A stretch of DNA of 6,269 nt from Clostridiales bacterium UBA8960. Lineage in GTDB: Bacteria > Bacillota > Clostridia > Peptostreptococcales > Acidaminobacteraceae. The stretch lies in contig DMYC01000225.1 in the NCBI GenBank assembly GCA_003482695.1, forward strand, positions 1 to 6,269, in the 5' to 3' direction. Position 1 is the stretch's first letter. Every line of letters starts with the position of its first letter. Below, piece after piece: positions 1-5,713 of this stretch. Under the pieces are notes generated by a model. It was given only the letters and a program-made list of their open reading frames with translations, was not told the origin of the DNA and ran no database searches. The translations under genes were made by a program, and so were the position numbers.

Positions 1-786
1 AAGGTGAATGCCTGCTTTTCCGCCGAAACCGCCTCCTATATAAGGCACGATGACATGCACGTCGCTCTTGTTGATACCCAGACATTTAGCCAAAAGGTTT
101 CTGACGGCAAATGGCGACTGAGCAGAAGACCAGATTTTAACTTTATTTGTGAATGGATCGGCCTGAGCGATCGTAACGTGCGTTTCCATAGGGACATGGC
201 CCACTGCAGGAACGGACATTTCGTTTTCGATGATGAAATCCGCTTCTTCAAAGCCTTTTTTAACATCCCCTTTTAAGGTTCTATTCCAGCTTGCAATATT
301 TGTATCCTTTTGTGGGAAAAATACGCCAGCCATGTACTCGTATGTGTGAAGTTGATCGTGAACCAATACGTTCCCCTCGAGTGCTTCATCTACGTCGTGG
401 ACGATCGGAAGCGGCTCATACTCAACTTTAATGAGTGTAACTGCAAGTTCTGCCGTCACTTCATCTTCCGCTGCAACTGCAGCGACTATTTCGCCTTGGT
501 ATCTGACTCTGTCCACTGCGATCAAATTTTTATCGATCATGTAAAGGCCTACGCGGTAAGGTGCATCTTTACCTGTTACGACTGCTTTTACACCTGGTAA
601 CGCTTCTGCTGCAGAAGTGTCAATTGAAAGGATTTTCGCATGGGCATGAGGCGAATGCACGCATTTCGCATGGAGCATTCCCGGGAGTTCCATATCGTGT
701 ACATAAAGCGCTTGACCTGTGACTTTCTCTTTAGCCTCTTTTCGGTCATAAGGTTTACCTATATGCTTAAATTCATTATTACTCAT
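1..786 (-). CDS. Molybdenum hydroxylase, molybdopterin-binding catalytic (large) subunit, partial
   Basis: Catalytic subunit of a xanthine dehydrogenase / CO dehydrogenase-type enzyme, which hydroxylates a substrate at a molybdopterin-Mo centre, probably in the cytoplasm. Only the first 262 residues are visible; the frame stays open through position 1, and this family is usually about 750-800 residues, so most of the cofactor domain lies outside. Visible landmarks: VTGQALYVHD (22-31), VRYQGEIVAAVAA (94-106) and VEYEPLP (121-127) of the N-terminal a/b hammerhead domain; HVPMETH (197-203); SSAQSPF (220-226), whose Gln223 matches the glutamine near the Mo oxo group; and IGGGFGGK (250-257), the classic cofactor-binding loop. 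The ATG at 786 has AAGGAGGG upstream (802-795) and overlaps the Fe-S subunit gene by 8 bases (ATGAGTAA), suggesting translational coupling. Substrate is not determinable: residues that separate CO dehydrogenase from purine or other hydroxylases lie beyond the edge. Family is certain; the specific 'xanthine' name is not. Confidence 0.93.
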   Translation of the reverse strand, partial: MSNNEFKHIGKPYDRKEAKEKVTGQALYVHDMELPGMLHAKCVHSPHAHAKILSIDTSAAEALPGVKAVVTGKDAPYRVGLYMIDKNLIAVDRVRYQGEIVAAVAAEDEVTAELAVTLIKVEYEPLPIVHDVDEALEGNVLVHDQLHTYEYMAGVFFPQKDTNIASWNRTLKGDVKKGFEEADFIIENEMSVPAVGHVPMETHVTIAQADPFTNKVKIWSSAQSPFAVRNLLAKCLGINKSDVHVIVPYIGGGFGGKAGIHL

Positions 787-1321
787 CTTTAGAACCCTCC
801 TTCTCCAGTTTAGCCGTCGCAAGTATTGCGTCGACGATAGGAAAATAGCCAGTACAACGGCAGAAGTTACCTGCGATGGCTTCTTTCACTTCTTCAGCTG
901 TGGGGTCTGGGTTATGCATTAATAGCGCATTTGCCGACATCAACATGCCTGGTGTGCAAAAACCGCACTGAAGGGCGTCATGTTCGATAAACTGCTTCTG
1001 AAGTGTGGACATTTCGCCATCTTTAGAAAGACCTTCCACTGTGAGCAGTTCAGAACCTTGTGCTTCTACTGCAAGTATCAGACAAGAGTTGACGGCTTTG
1101 CCATTCATATTGATCGTACAAGCGCCACATTCCCCCTCACCACAACCTTCTTTTGTGCCGAACAGTTTAAGCTCTGTCGTTAAAAACTGAAGCAAAGTCA
1201 TCGTTGGATCAACTTTCCTGTGAACGATATCACCGTTGACTCTACAGCTCACTGGAACGTGTGGCAACCCTGATTCTACATAAACGAAACAATCTTTATC
1301 CTTATTATGTCTATCACACAT
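779..1321 (-). CDS. Molybdenum hydroxylase, [2Fe-2S] iron-sulfur (small) subunit
   Basis: Electron-transfer subunit (XdhC/CoxS type, 180 aa) that passes electrons from the Mo centre to FAD through two [2Fe-2S] clusters. All eight ligands are present. The plant-ferredoxin-type N-terminal domain has Cys60, Cys65, Cys68 and Cys80 (GCGEGECGAC, then C after 11 residues). The C-terminal helical domain has Cys119 and Cys122 (QCGFCTPGM) and Cys154 and Cys156 (NFCRCTGY). The start ATG lies one base after the stop of the FAD gene and has GGGAGG 8 bases upstream (1335-1330), inside the last codons of that gene. This start gives roughly 20-25 residues before the usual beginning of the fold (around CRVNG, 26-30). 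That extension is hydrophilic and carries extra Cys2 and Cys11; no downstream in-frame start has a comparable ribosome site, so I keep the long form. Subunit identity is very secure; substrate of the complex is unknown. Confidence 0.96.
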   Translation of the reverse strand: MCDRHNKDKDCFVYVESGLPHVPVSCRVNGDIVHRKVDPTMTLLQFLTTELKLFGTKEGCGEGECGACTINMNGKAVNSCLILAVEAQGSELLTVEGLSKDGEMSTLQKQFIEHDALQCGFCTPGMLMSANALLMHNPDPTAEEVKEAIAGNFCRCTGYFPIVDAILATAKLEKEGSKDE

Positions 1322-1322
1322 T

Positions 1323-2177
1323 TTAGTTACCTCCCATCTCTATAAGCTGGTTCATGCCGCGGCTGGCGAGAACACCAGATACGTGAAGTCTGTATTCAGC
1401 GGATGAACGTATATCTGAAATTGGTTTGATATGATTCTTGATCTCTTCTCCTAACCATTCGGCCGTTTCTGAAGTGAATGGTTTGGTTTCAAGCATGGCT
1501 TCAAGCGCTCTGAGTCGAACCGGAGTAGGTGCAACCGCTGTCATCGCCACATATACTTTCTTATCTTTAGTATAGCGAACGGACACGCCTGCGATACCTA
1601 AGTCATGGCCTTTAACACGCGCTTGTTTTAAAAACACGCTTGAGTCTTCAGGATCATGATCAGGTAAAACGATGCCAAGTACGATTTCGCCCGGTTCAAG
1701 ATCCAATTTTTTAAAGCCTATATAGAATTGTTCGAAACCGACTTCTCTTTCACCGTTTGGCCCCGCGATTTTAACGATTGCATCATAAACCATAAGTGGC
1801 GATGCCATATCTGCACCTGGAGAAGCGTTACAAATATTGCCCACCAGCGTGGCACGATTTCTTAACTGATAAGAGGCAAGCGAGTCCGCAGCCTGTTTGA
1901 TCGCATTATACTTCTTAGCGATGATTTCGTTTTCAGAAATCTCATTAATCGTAACAGAGGCACCAATAAAAAAACCTAACCCCTCTACAAACTCAAACCG
2001 TTGAGTTTCTGGTATATCTTTGATATCTAATAAATGCTCGACAGAAATCATATTCCGTCTCATAAGGATCATCAGATCCGTACCTCCAGCAAACAACTTC
2101 GTTCCTGGATTTGCCTCCATGTAATGAATTGCCTCATCCAAAGATTTGGGTCTTAGGTAATTAAACTTGCTTAACAT
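1323..2177 (-). CDS. Molybdenum hydroxylase, FAD-binding (medium) subunit
   Basis: FAD subunit (XdhB/CoxM type, 284 aa from the chosen start) that takes electrons from the Fe-S subunit and hands them to the final acceptor. Numbered from ATG 2177, the two FAD pyrophosphate loops are visible: AGGTDL (30-35) and TLVGNICNASPGAD (110-123). A typical IGFKK...LEPGEIVLGIVLP segment follows (about 153-172), then the C-terminal CO dehydrogenase flavoprotein domain. Length is normal, with no room for the extra [4Fe-4S] insertion known from 4-hydroxybenzoyl-CoA reductase. Start choice: a TTG at 2183 is also in frame, but it abuts the Shine-Dalgarno GGAGG (2188-2184) with no spacing, whereas the ATG at 2177 sits 6 bases from it. 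First gene of the operon; the order FAD, Fe-S, Mo matches coxMSL-type operons rather than the E. coli xdhABC order (Mo, FAD, Fe-S). Order alone does not set the substrate. Confidence 0.95.
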   Translation of the reverse strand: MLSKFNYLRPKSLDEAIHYMEANPGTKLFAGGTDLMILMRRNMISVEHLLDIKDIPETQRFEFVEGLGFFIGASVTINEISENEIIAKKYNAIKQAADSLASYQLRNRATLVGNICNASPGADMASPLMVYDAIVKIAGPNGEREVGFEQFYIGFKKLDLEPGEIVLGIVLPDHDPEDSSVFLKQARVKGHDLGIAGVSVRYTKDKKVYVAMTAVAPTPVRLRALEAMLETKPFTSETAEWLGEEIKNHIKPISDIRSSAEYRLHVSGVLASRGMNQLIEMGGN

Positions 2178-2183
2178 AATCAA

Positions 2184-2189
2184 CCTCCC
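2184..2189 (-). promoter_or_regulatory. Ribosome binding site that fixes the start of the FAD subunit
   Basis: Minus-strand GGGAGG. Spacing is 6 bases to the ATG at 2177 and zero to the upstream in-frame TTG at 2183, so translation should begin at the ATG. This shortens the longest possible reading by two residues. Confidence 0.85.
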
Positions 2190-2199
2190 TATAATGTTA

Positions 2200-2222
2200 A
2201 TTTCAGGTAATTGTTCTGAAAT
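2200..2222. repeat. Inverted repeat in the leader of the hydroxylase operon (dyad A)
   Basis: Perfect 7-base arms ATTTCAG (2200-2206) and CTGAAAT (2216-2222) around 9 bases, ending 11 bases upstream of the Shine-Dalgarno core. It could be an operator, or an RNA hairpin close to the ribosome site. No known regulator motif is recognised. Confidence 0.5.
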
Positions 2223-2238
2223 CTCTTAATTTTCTGAC

Positions 2239-2257
2239 ATTTACGGGCGCAGTAAAT
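2239..2257. repeat. Inverted repeat in the leader of the hydroxylase operon (dyad B)
   Basis: Perfect 6-base arms ATTTAC (2239-2244) and GTAAAT (2252-2257) around a GC-rich 7-base centre (GGGCGCA). It lies about 37 bp upstream of dyad A, centre to centre. Possible operator or leader hairpin; function unknown. Confidence 0.45.
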
Positions 2258-2277
2258 CCATTTTGCACTATATTAAT

Positions 2278-2307
2278 AGTTTACCTTAATAATTGCTAAA
2301 GTTACAA
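2278..2307 (-). promoter_or_regulatory. Weak candidate promoter for the hydroxylase operon
   Basis: On the minus strand TTGTAA (2307-2302) could act as a -35 and TAAACT (2283-2278) as a -10, with an 18-bp spacer. Each matches the sigma-A consensus at only four of six bases, and the surrounding AT-rich DNA offers other weak options, including a consensus TATAAT on the minus strand just upstream that lacks a -35. Transcription from here would leave a leader of roughly 95 bases carrying dyads A and B. Confidence 0.25.
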
Positions 2308-2322
2308 TACTTCTATTTGTAA
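2302..2322. repeat. Inverted repeat upstream of the hydroxylase operon (dyad C)
   Basis: Arms TTACAA (2302-2307) and TTGTAA (2317-2322) around 9 bases. It overlaps the -35 element of the candidate hydroxylase promoter, a position suited to a repressor or activator site. Such AT-rich 6-base arms can also arise by chance. Confidence 0.35.
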
Positions 2323-2350
2323 ACTTATTATAAAAAATCAGTGTATAAAC

Positions 2351-2373
2351 TCGTCTTTTTCGTGTTGAGACGA
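2351..2373. repeat. Small inverted repeat beside the argD terminator hairpin
   Basis: Arms TCGTCT (2351-2356) and AGACGA (2368-2373) around 11 bases, directly following the GC-rich hairpin in the direction of argD transcription. Read on the minus strand, its loop carries an A-run rather than a U-run, so it is not itself a classic terminator. It may extend the 3' structure of the arg transcript. Confidence 0.35.
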
Positions 2374-2376
2374 CAA

Positions 2377-2400
2377 GAGGAGGTGCCACTGCACCCCCTC
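2377..2400 (-). terminator. argD: Terminator-like hairpin downstream of argD
   Basis: In the minus-strand transcript, GAGGGGGUGC and GCACCUCCUC form a 10-pair stem with one G-U pair and a 4-base loop (AGUG). It lies about 43 bases after the argD stop. It is followed by UUGUCGUCU, which is only moderately U-rich, so it may terminate incompletely. The G-U pair becomes an A-C mismatch on the plus strand, which fits use on the minus strand. Confidence 0.55.
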
Positions 2401-2442
2401 AGTAAATCTTTACAACCCCTATTGTAATCATACCCAAAACAC

Positions 2443-3633
2443 TTACTCTAAAACAAATGAATGTGCCACTACACGTAACAATTCCATGAACTGTTTCGCA
2501 TCTTCCAAAGTGGTGTTTAGAGGTGGCAGAATCCTTACTGCGTCGCTGCCAGCAGCCACAAGGAGCAGTTTGTTATCATGGGCTTTCTGGACAAACTGAT
2601 TCGGTGAATCCACAACGATTCCAAGTAGCAATCCCTTCCCGCGATAATCCTTTATGAGCGCTTCCGCTTTCATCAGTCCCAACTGCTCAACAATATATTT
2701 CGAGGTTTCTTTTACTTGCTCAAGAAAAGCGCTTTCTGCGATTTTATCAGTCACAGCAAGAGAGACTGCACACATCAAAGGATTGCCACCGAAAGTCGAA
2801 CCATGGTCACTTTTTTCAAATACGGACGCCTTTTGATTCGCGATAATCGCTCCGATCGGAACGCCGCCACCAAGTCCTTTTGCCATACAGACTACGTCTG
2901 GTTTCACGCTAAAAGACTGATAGGCATAATACGTTCCAAGTCGGCCTGCGCCACACTGCACTTCATCAAAAACGAGAATGGCTTCTTTTTCCTTGCAAAA
3001 CGCCTCTATCTCCTTAAGGAAAGAATCCTCAACCTGTATGACGCCACCTTCTCCTTGGATCGGCTCGATAAAAACGCTTGCAATTTCATCGCCATGCTCA
3101 TCAAGTGCCTTCTTAAGTTCATCACCATCATTAAGCGGAACTGAAATACAACCTTGCAACAGTGCGCCGAATGGCAACTGGTATTTCGGTTGCCCTGTAA
3201 TCGCAAGTGCACCAGTCGAGCGCCCGTGAAAGGAATTGCTCATGAACAGCAGCTTGGATTTGTTTTTTTGATTGCCGAACTTCTTACAGAGCTTTATGGC
3301 CCCTTCAAGCGCTTCCGTTCCACTATTGCAGAAAAACACATCTTTAAAATCACCTCCGCTTAGCGATAACAGTTTGTCTGCAAGCTCTACTTGAGGTTTA
3401 TTCCAGTATAAGTTGGACACATGGATCAATTCTTTGGCTTGCTCCTGCAATGCATTTATCATGACTTCCGAACAGTGCCCCAGCGCATTGACTGCAACAC
3501 CGCTTACCATATCCATATAGCAATCCCCTAAGTCGTCGATCAGCCACATCCCCTTGCCTTTTACAAAACAAACCGGTTGTCTGCCGTATGTCGGCATGAC
3601 GCCTTTAATTTTCTCATCCATTTTTGAATTCAC
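2443..3633 (-). CDS. argD: N-acetylornithine aminotransferase
   Basis: PLP-dependent class III aminotransferase (396 aa) converting N-acetylglutamate semialdehyde plus glutamate to N-acetylornithine and 2-oxoglutarate, in the cytoplasm. Visible: the PLP phosphate loop NSGTEA (103-108), FHGR (135-138), VFDEVQCGAGRLG (221-233) with Asp223 that contacts the pyridine nitrogen, MAKGLGGGVPIGA (250-262) with Schiff-base Lys252, GSTFGGNP (278-285), and RILPPLNT (367-374) near the C-terminus. Length is normal for the family. Start is GTG at 3633: AAGGAGGG lies 7 bases upstream (AGGAGG core 3646-3641), while the in-frame ATG at 3621 would be 19 bases from that site. The GTG is one base after the argB stop, and its ribosome site is built from the last two Arg codons (AGG AGG) of argB, so the pair is surely cotranscribed. 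The same enzyme type can serve succinylornithine, GABA or ornithine; the arg context settles this as ArgD. Confidence 0.96.
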   Translation of the reverse strand: MNSKMDEKIKGVMPTYGRQPVCFVKGKGMWLIDDLGDCYMDMVSGVAVNALGHCSEVMINALQEQAKELIHVSNLYWNKPQVELADKLLSLSGGDFKDVFFCNSGTEALEGAIKLCKKFGNQKNKSKLLFMSNSFHGRSTGALAITGQPKYQLPFGALLQGCISVPLNDGDELKKALDEHGDEIASVFIEPIQGEGGVIQVEDSFLKEIEAFCKEKEAILVFDEVQCGAGRLGTYYAYQSFSVKPDVVCMAKGLGGGVPIGAIIANQKASVFEKSDHGSTFGGNPLMCAVSLAVTDKIAESAFLEQVKETSKYIVEQLGLMKAEALIKDYRGKGLLLGIVVDSPNQFVQKAHDNKLLLVAAGSDAVRILPPLNTTLEDAKQFMELLRVVAHSFVLE

Positions 3634-3634
3634 T

Positions 3635-4507
3635 TTATACCCTCCTTGTAATCATGGTTCCAATACCTTCGTTGCTGAATATTTCAGTCAATAGACTATG
3701 TTTCCACGAGCCATTGATCATATGCACTGAATGGACCCCGCCTTCAATCGCCGCTATGGCACATTCGAGTTTTGGTATCATGCCGCCTTCCAAACGCCCT
3801 TCATCACATAATGCATAGCTTTCTGATAAATCCATCATTTTAATGAGTGTCTCTTTTTTGGGAAACTCACCATAAATGCCGTCCACATCTGTCATGAGAA
3901 TTAGTTTTTCTGCACCTATTGCGCCCGCTACAGCTGCAGCTGCAGAATCTGCATTGATATTATACGTGTTCCCAAAATCATCGTAGCCAATCGGAGAAAC
4001 AACGGGAATATAGTTCTGTGCCACCAAGAGTTCAAGAAGCTCCGTCTGTATCGCTTCAACCTCACCGACAAAGCCTAAATCCACTAACCCTTCCTCTGTT
4101 TCGATCCGTTTAGGTTCGGCTTTCATCAAGTGTCCATCTTTACCGTTTAATCCAACCGCTTTAAGCCCAGCCTGCTGCAGGTTAAAAACAATCTCTTTGC
4201 CGACGCTTCCGCTAAGTGTCATTTCTACTATATCCATCGTTTTTGAATCCGTGTATCTGAATCCTCCTATAAAATGGCTTTCAATGCCATAGTGCATCAG
4301 CTTCTCATTTATGGCTTTCCCACCCCCATGAACAATGATGATTTTGATGCCAAGCAAACTCAAAACGACGATGTCTTCATATAAAGCATTCATGGCGTCT
4401 TTATCTTCCATGAAGCTCCCACCCATTTTTACGACGAACATTTTGCCCTGAAATCTTATGATATACGGAACGGCTTCGATGAGCTGGTCCGGAATGAAAT
4501 TTGACAT
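3635..4507 (-). CDS. argB: N-acetylglutamate kinase, arginine-sensitive type
   Basis: Phosphorylates N-acetylglutamate with ATP, the second step to ornithine and the usual feedback-control point when ArgJ is present. 290 aa of the amino acid kinase fold: VKMGGS (26-31, Lys27), HGGGK (60-64, glycine-rich loop), GFRYTD (82-87, Arg84 for substrate), NINADSAA (183-190), TDVDG (206-210) and GGMIPK (241-246, Lys246). The first Lys is near residue 8 in the short, arginine-insensitive E. coli enzyme. Here about 19 extra N-terminal residues (LIEAVPYIIRFQGK, 9-22) match the helix that links dimers into arginine-inhibited hexamers in Thermotoga and Pseudomonas. The C-terminal LLTEIFSNEGIGTMI (272-286) also fits that class. 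Start ATG 4507 has AAAGGAGG (4520-4513) 5 bases upstream. First gene of argB-argD, divergent from argC. Arginine sensitivity is inferred from family knowledge. Confidence 0.96.
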   Translation of the reverse strand: MSNFIPDQLIEAVPYIIRFQGKMFVVKMGGSFMEDKDAMNALYEDIVVLSLLGIKIIIVHGGGKAINEKLMHYGIESHFIGGFRYTDSKTMDIVEMTLSGSVGKEIVFNLQQAGLKAVGLNGKDGHLMKAEPKRIETEEGLVDLGFVGEVEAIQTELLELLVAQNYIPVVSPIGYDDFGNTYNINADSAAAAVAGAIGAEKLILMTDVDGIYGEFPKKETLIKMMDLSESYALCDEGRLEGGMIPKLECAIAAIEGGVHSVHMINGSWKHSLLTEIFSNEGIGTMITRRV

Positions 4508-4534
4508 TTTGACCTCCTTTAATTTTTGTGTATT

Positions 4535-4568
4535 TCGATAATTATACTTTTTTTTGTATTTGTATGCA
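4535..4568. promoter_or_regulatory. Tandem ARG-box-like operators over the argB promoter
   Basis: Two 14-bp imperfect palindromes resemble the arginine repressor box, taken here in relaxed form as TGNATWWWWATNCA. TCGATAATTATACT (4535-4548) matches at 12 of 14 positions and TGTATTTGTATGCA (4555-4568) at 13 of 14. Their centres are 20 bp apart, about two helical turns on one face, as expected for an ArgR/AhrC hexamer binding paired boxes. The first covers the argB -10 and the second overlaps the -35. The repressor gene is not in the window, so binding is inferred. Confidence 0.6.
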
Positions 4569-4569
4569 A
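4541..4569 (-). promoter_or_regulatory. Promoter of argBD
   Basis: Minus-strand -10 TATAAT (4546-4541), exact consensus, with TTGCAT (4569-4564) as a poorer -35 (three of six) after a 17-bp spacer that contains a run of eight A. Predicted start near 4534 gives a short leader of about 27 bases before the argB ATG. Confidence 0.65.
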
Positions 4570-4587
4570 CTATTTTGTTGATATGTA

Positions 4588-4615
4588 TTGATAAATATTT
4601 TTGTTTGTGTATAAT
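4588..4615 (+). promoter_or_regulatory. Promoter of argCJ
   Basis: TTGATA (4588-4593, five of six) and TATAAT (4610-4615, exact) with a 16-bp spacer. Transcription would start near 4622, about 27 bases before the argC ATG, mirroring the argB leader on the other strand. Confidence 0.7.
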
Positions 4616-4621
4616 TATACT
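4588..4621. promoter_or_regulatory. Tandem ARG-box-like operators over the argC promoter
   Basis: TGTATAATTATACT (4608-4621) matches the relaxed ARG box at 13 of 14 positions and contains the perfect 12-bp palindrome GTATAATTATAC (4609-4620). A weaker partner, TTGATAAATATTTT (4588-4601, 11 of 14), lies with its centre exactly 20 bp upstream. They cover the -10 and -35 of the argC promoter respectively. The strong box is convincing; the weak one could be AT-rich background supported mainly by its spacing. Confidence 0.6.
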
Positions 4622-4648
4622 TAAAACATTTTCTAGGGAGGCCTTTTT

Positions 4649-5698
4649 ATGAATATCGTCATCGCCGGTTCAACAGGATACGCCGGTCAACAACTTACGA
4701 GTCTATTGGTGAACCATCCGAATATAAAAAAGATATATCTAGGATCTTCAAGCCAATCATCGAGTACGTATGATGCCATTTATGCCCACACAAAAGGCAT
4801 CATATTTGAAACGTTATTAGACAGCGACACGCTTTTGACGCCATCCTTTTTAGAAGCCCATCAAATTGATTGTTGCTTCCTCGCATTGCCACACGGAATG
4901 TCCTCAAAATATGTCCCTGACATCATCGATTCTGGTGCTTTAGTCATCGATTTAGGGTCTGATTATCGCCTTGAGGATGCGGAAAATTATGTGAAATGGC
5001 ACGGTGTGCACGCGTCACCCCACTTACTGGACCAAGGCGTATATGGGCTCAGTGAATTTTACTCGGATAAACTTGGTGGGACCAAACTCATCGCGAATCC
5101 AGGCTGCTATGCAACAGCTACACTTCTTGCGATGCTTCCAGCCATTCAAGCTGGTTTGATCAAAGACCCGCTCATCATCGTCGATGCTAAATCAGGGATC
5201 AGTGGTGCAGGAAGACAGGCAAGTCAAGCTGGCCTATTTGCAGAAGCAGCTGAAAACATCAGACCTTATAAAACAGGCGACCATCAACATATACCTGAAA
5301 TTGAACAAACGCTGTCACAAAATCAATCAAGCGAAGTTGCGTTCAAAGTCATGTTTTCTCCGTCTGTTGTACCGATGACAAGGGGCTTGCTCAGCGCAGT
5401 CTATGCAAAGATCGATCATACAGTGGATATGGCCATGTTAGATTCGGCCTATAATGCCGCTTATGCAGATAAGCCTTTTATCAGACTCTTGAATCAAGCA
5501 CCATGTACGAAAAACGTCAGAGGGTCAAACTATGCTGATATCTGGTATAAAATTGATCATAGAACAGGCACACTTATTATGATGTGTGCCATCGACAACC
5601 TCATGAAAGGCGCAGCAGGACAAGCTGTGCAAAATATGAATCTCCATTTTGGCTTCGAAGAAACTGTCGGACTTGGCCAAATGCCACTCTACCCATAA
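4649..5698 (+). CDS. argC: N-acetyl-gamma-glutamyl-phosphate reductase
   Basis: NADPH-dependent reductase of N-acetylglutamyl phosphate to the semialdehyde, the step between ArgB and ArgD. The 349-residue length is normal. The N-terminal Rossmann loop is GSTGYAG (7-13); LALPHGMS (78-85) and VIDLGSDYRL (99-108) follow; the catalytic cysteine is Cys153 in NPGCYAT (150-156). The substrate segment KSGISGAGR (181-189), the catalytic histidine region GDHQHIPEIEQ (210-220, His212 or His214), VPMTRGLL (241-248) and the family signature IDNLMKGAAGQAVQNMN (315-331) are all present. Start ATG 4649 has GGGAGG (4636-4641) 7 bases upstream. The gene ends in tandem TAA TAA, and argJ begins 15 bases after the stop. 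First gene of the plus-strand arg operon, under the ARG-box promoter. Confidence 0.97.
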   Translation: MNIVIAGSTGYAGQQLTSLLVNHPNIKKIYLGSSSQSSSTYDAIYAHTKGIIFETLLDSDTLLTPSFLEAHQIDCCFLALPHGMSSKYVPDIIDSGALVIDLGSDYRLEDAENYVKWHGVHASPHLLDQGVYGLSEFYSDKLGGTKLIANPGCYATATLLAMLPAIQAGLIKDPLIIVDAKSGISGAGRQASQAGLFAEAAENIRPYKTGDHQHIPEIEQTLSQNQSSEVAFKVMFSPSVVPMTRGLLSAVYAKIDHTVDMAMLDSAYNAAYADKPFIRLLNQAPCTKNVRGSNYADIWYKIDHRTGTLIMMCAIDNLMKGAAGQAVQNMNLHFGFEETVGLGQMPLYP

Positions 5699-5713
5699 TA
5701 AGGAGGAAAGAAA

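Noticed and set aside
4..600. Two plus-strand open frames (4-276 and 310-600) near the left end.
   Set aside because: They lie opposite the hydroxylase large subunit, whose frame is continuous and full of family motifs. The plus-strand translations resemble no family and have no ribosome sites.
2178..2183. TTG at 2183 as the start of the FAD subunit.
   Set aside because: It abuts the Shine-Dalgarno sequence with no spacing; the ATG two codons later has proper 6-base spacing.
2250..2408. Nine-base direct repeat CAGTAAATC at 2250-2258 and 2400-2408.
   Set aside because: Too short to stand out in AT-rich DNA. One copy is part of dyad B and the other is next to the argD hairpin, with no shared context.
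2654..3363. Several overlapping plus-strand open frames and one minus-strand frame inside argD.
   Set aside because: These are shadows of argD, which is intact with every aminotransferase motif; their translations look like random low-information protein.
3926..3948. Repetitive GCTGCAGCTGCAG stretch in argB.
   Set aside because: It encodes the alanine-rich segment right after the NINADSAA motif and is explained by repeated Ala codons.
4547..4555. Run of eight T in the arg intergenic region, resembling a terminator tail.
   Set aside because: No GC-rich hairpin precedes it on the plus strand, and it falls inside the argB promoter spacer, where an A/T tract is unremarkable.
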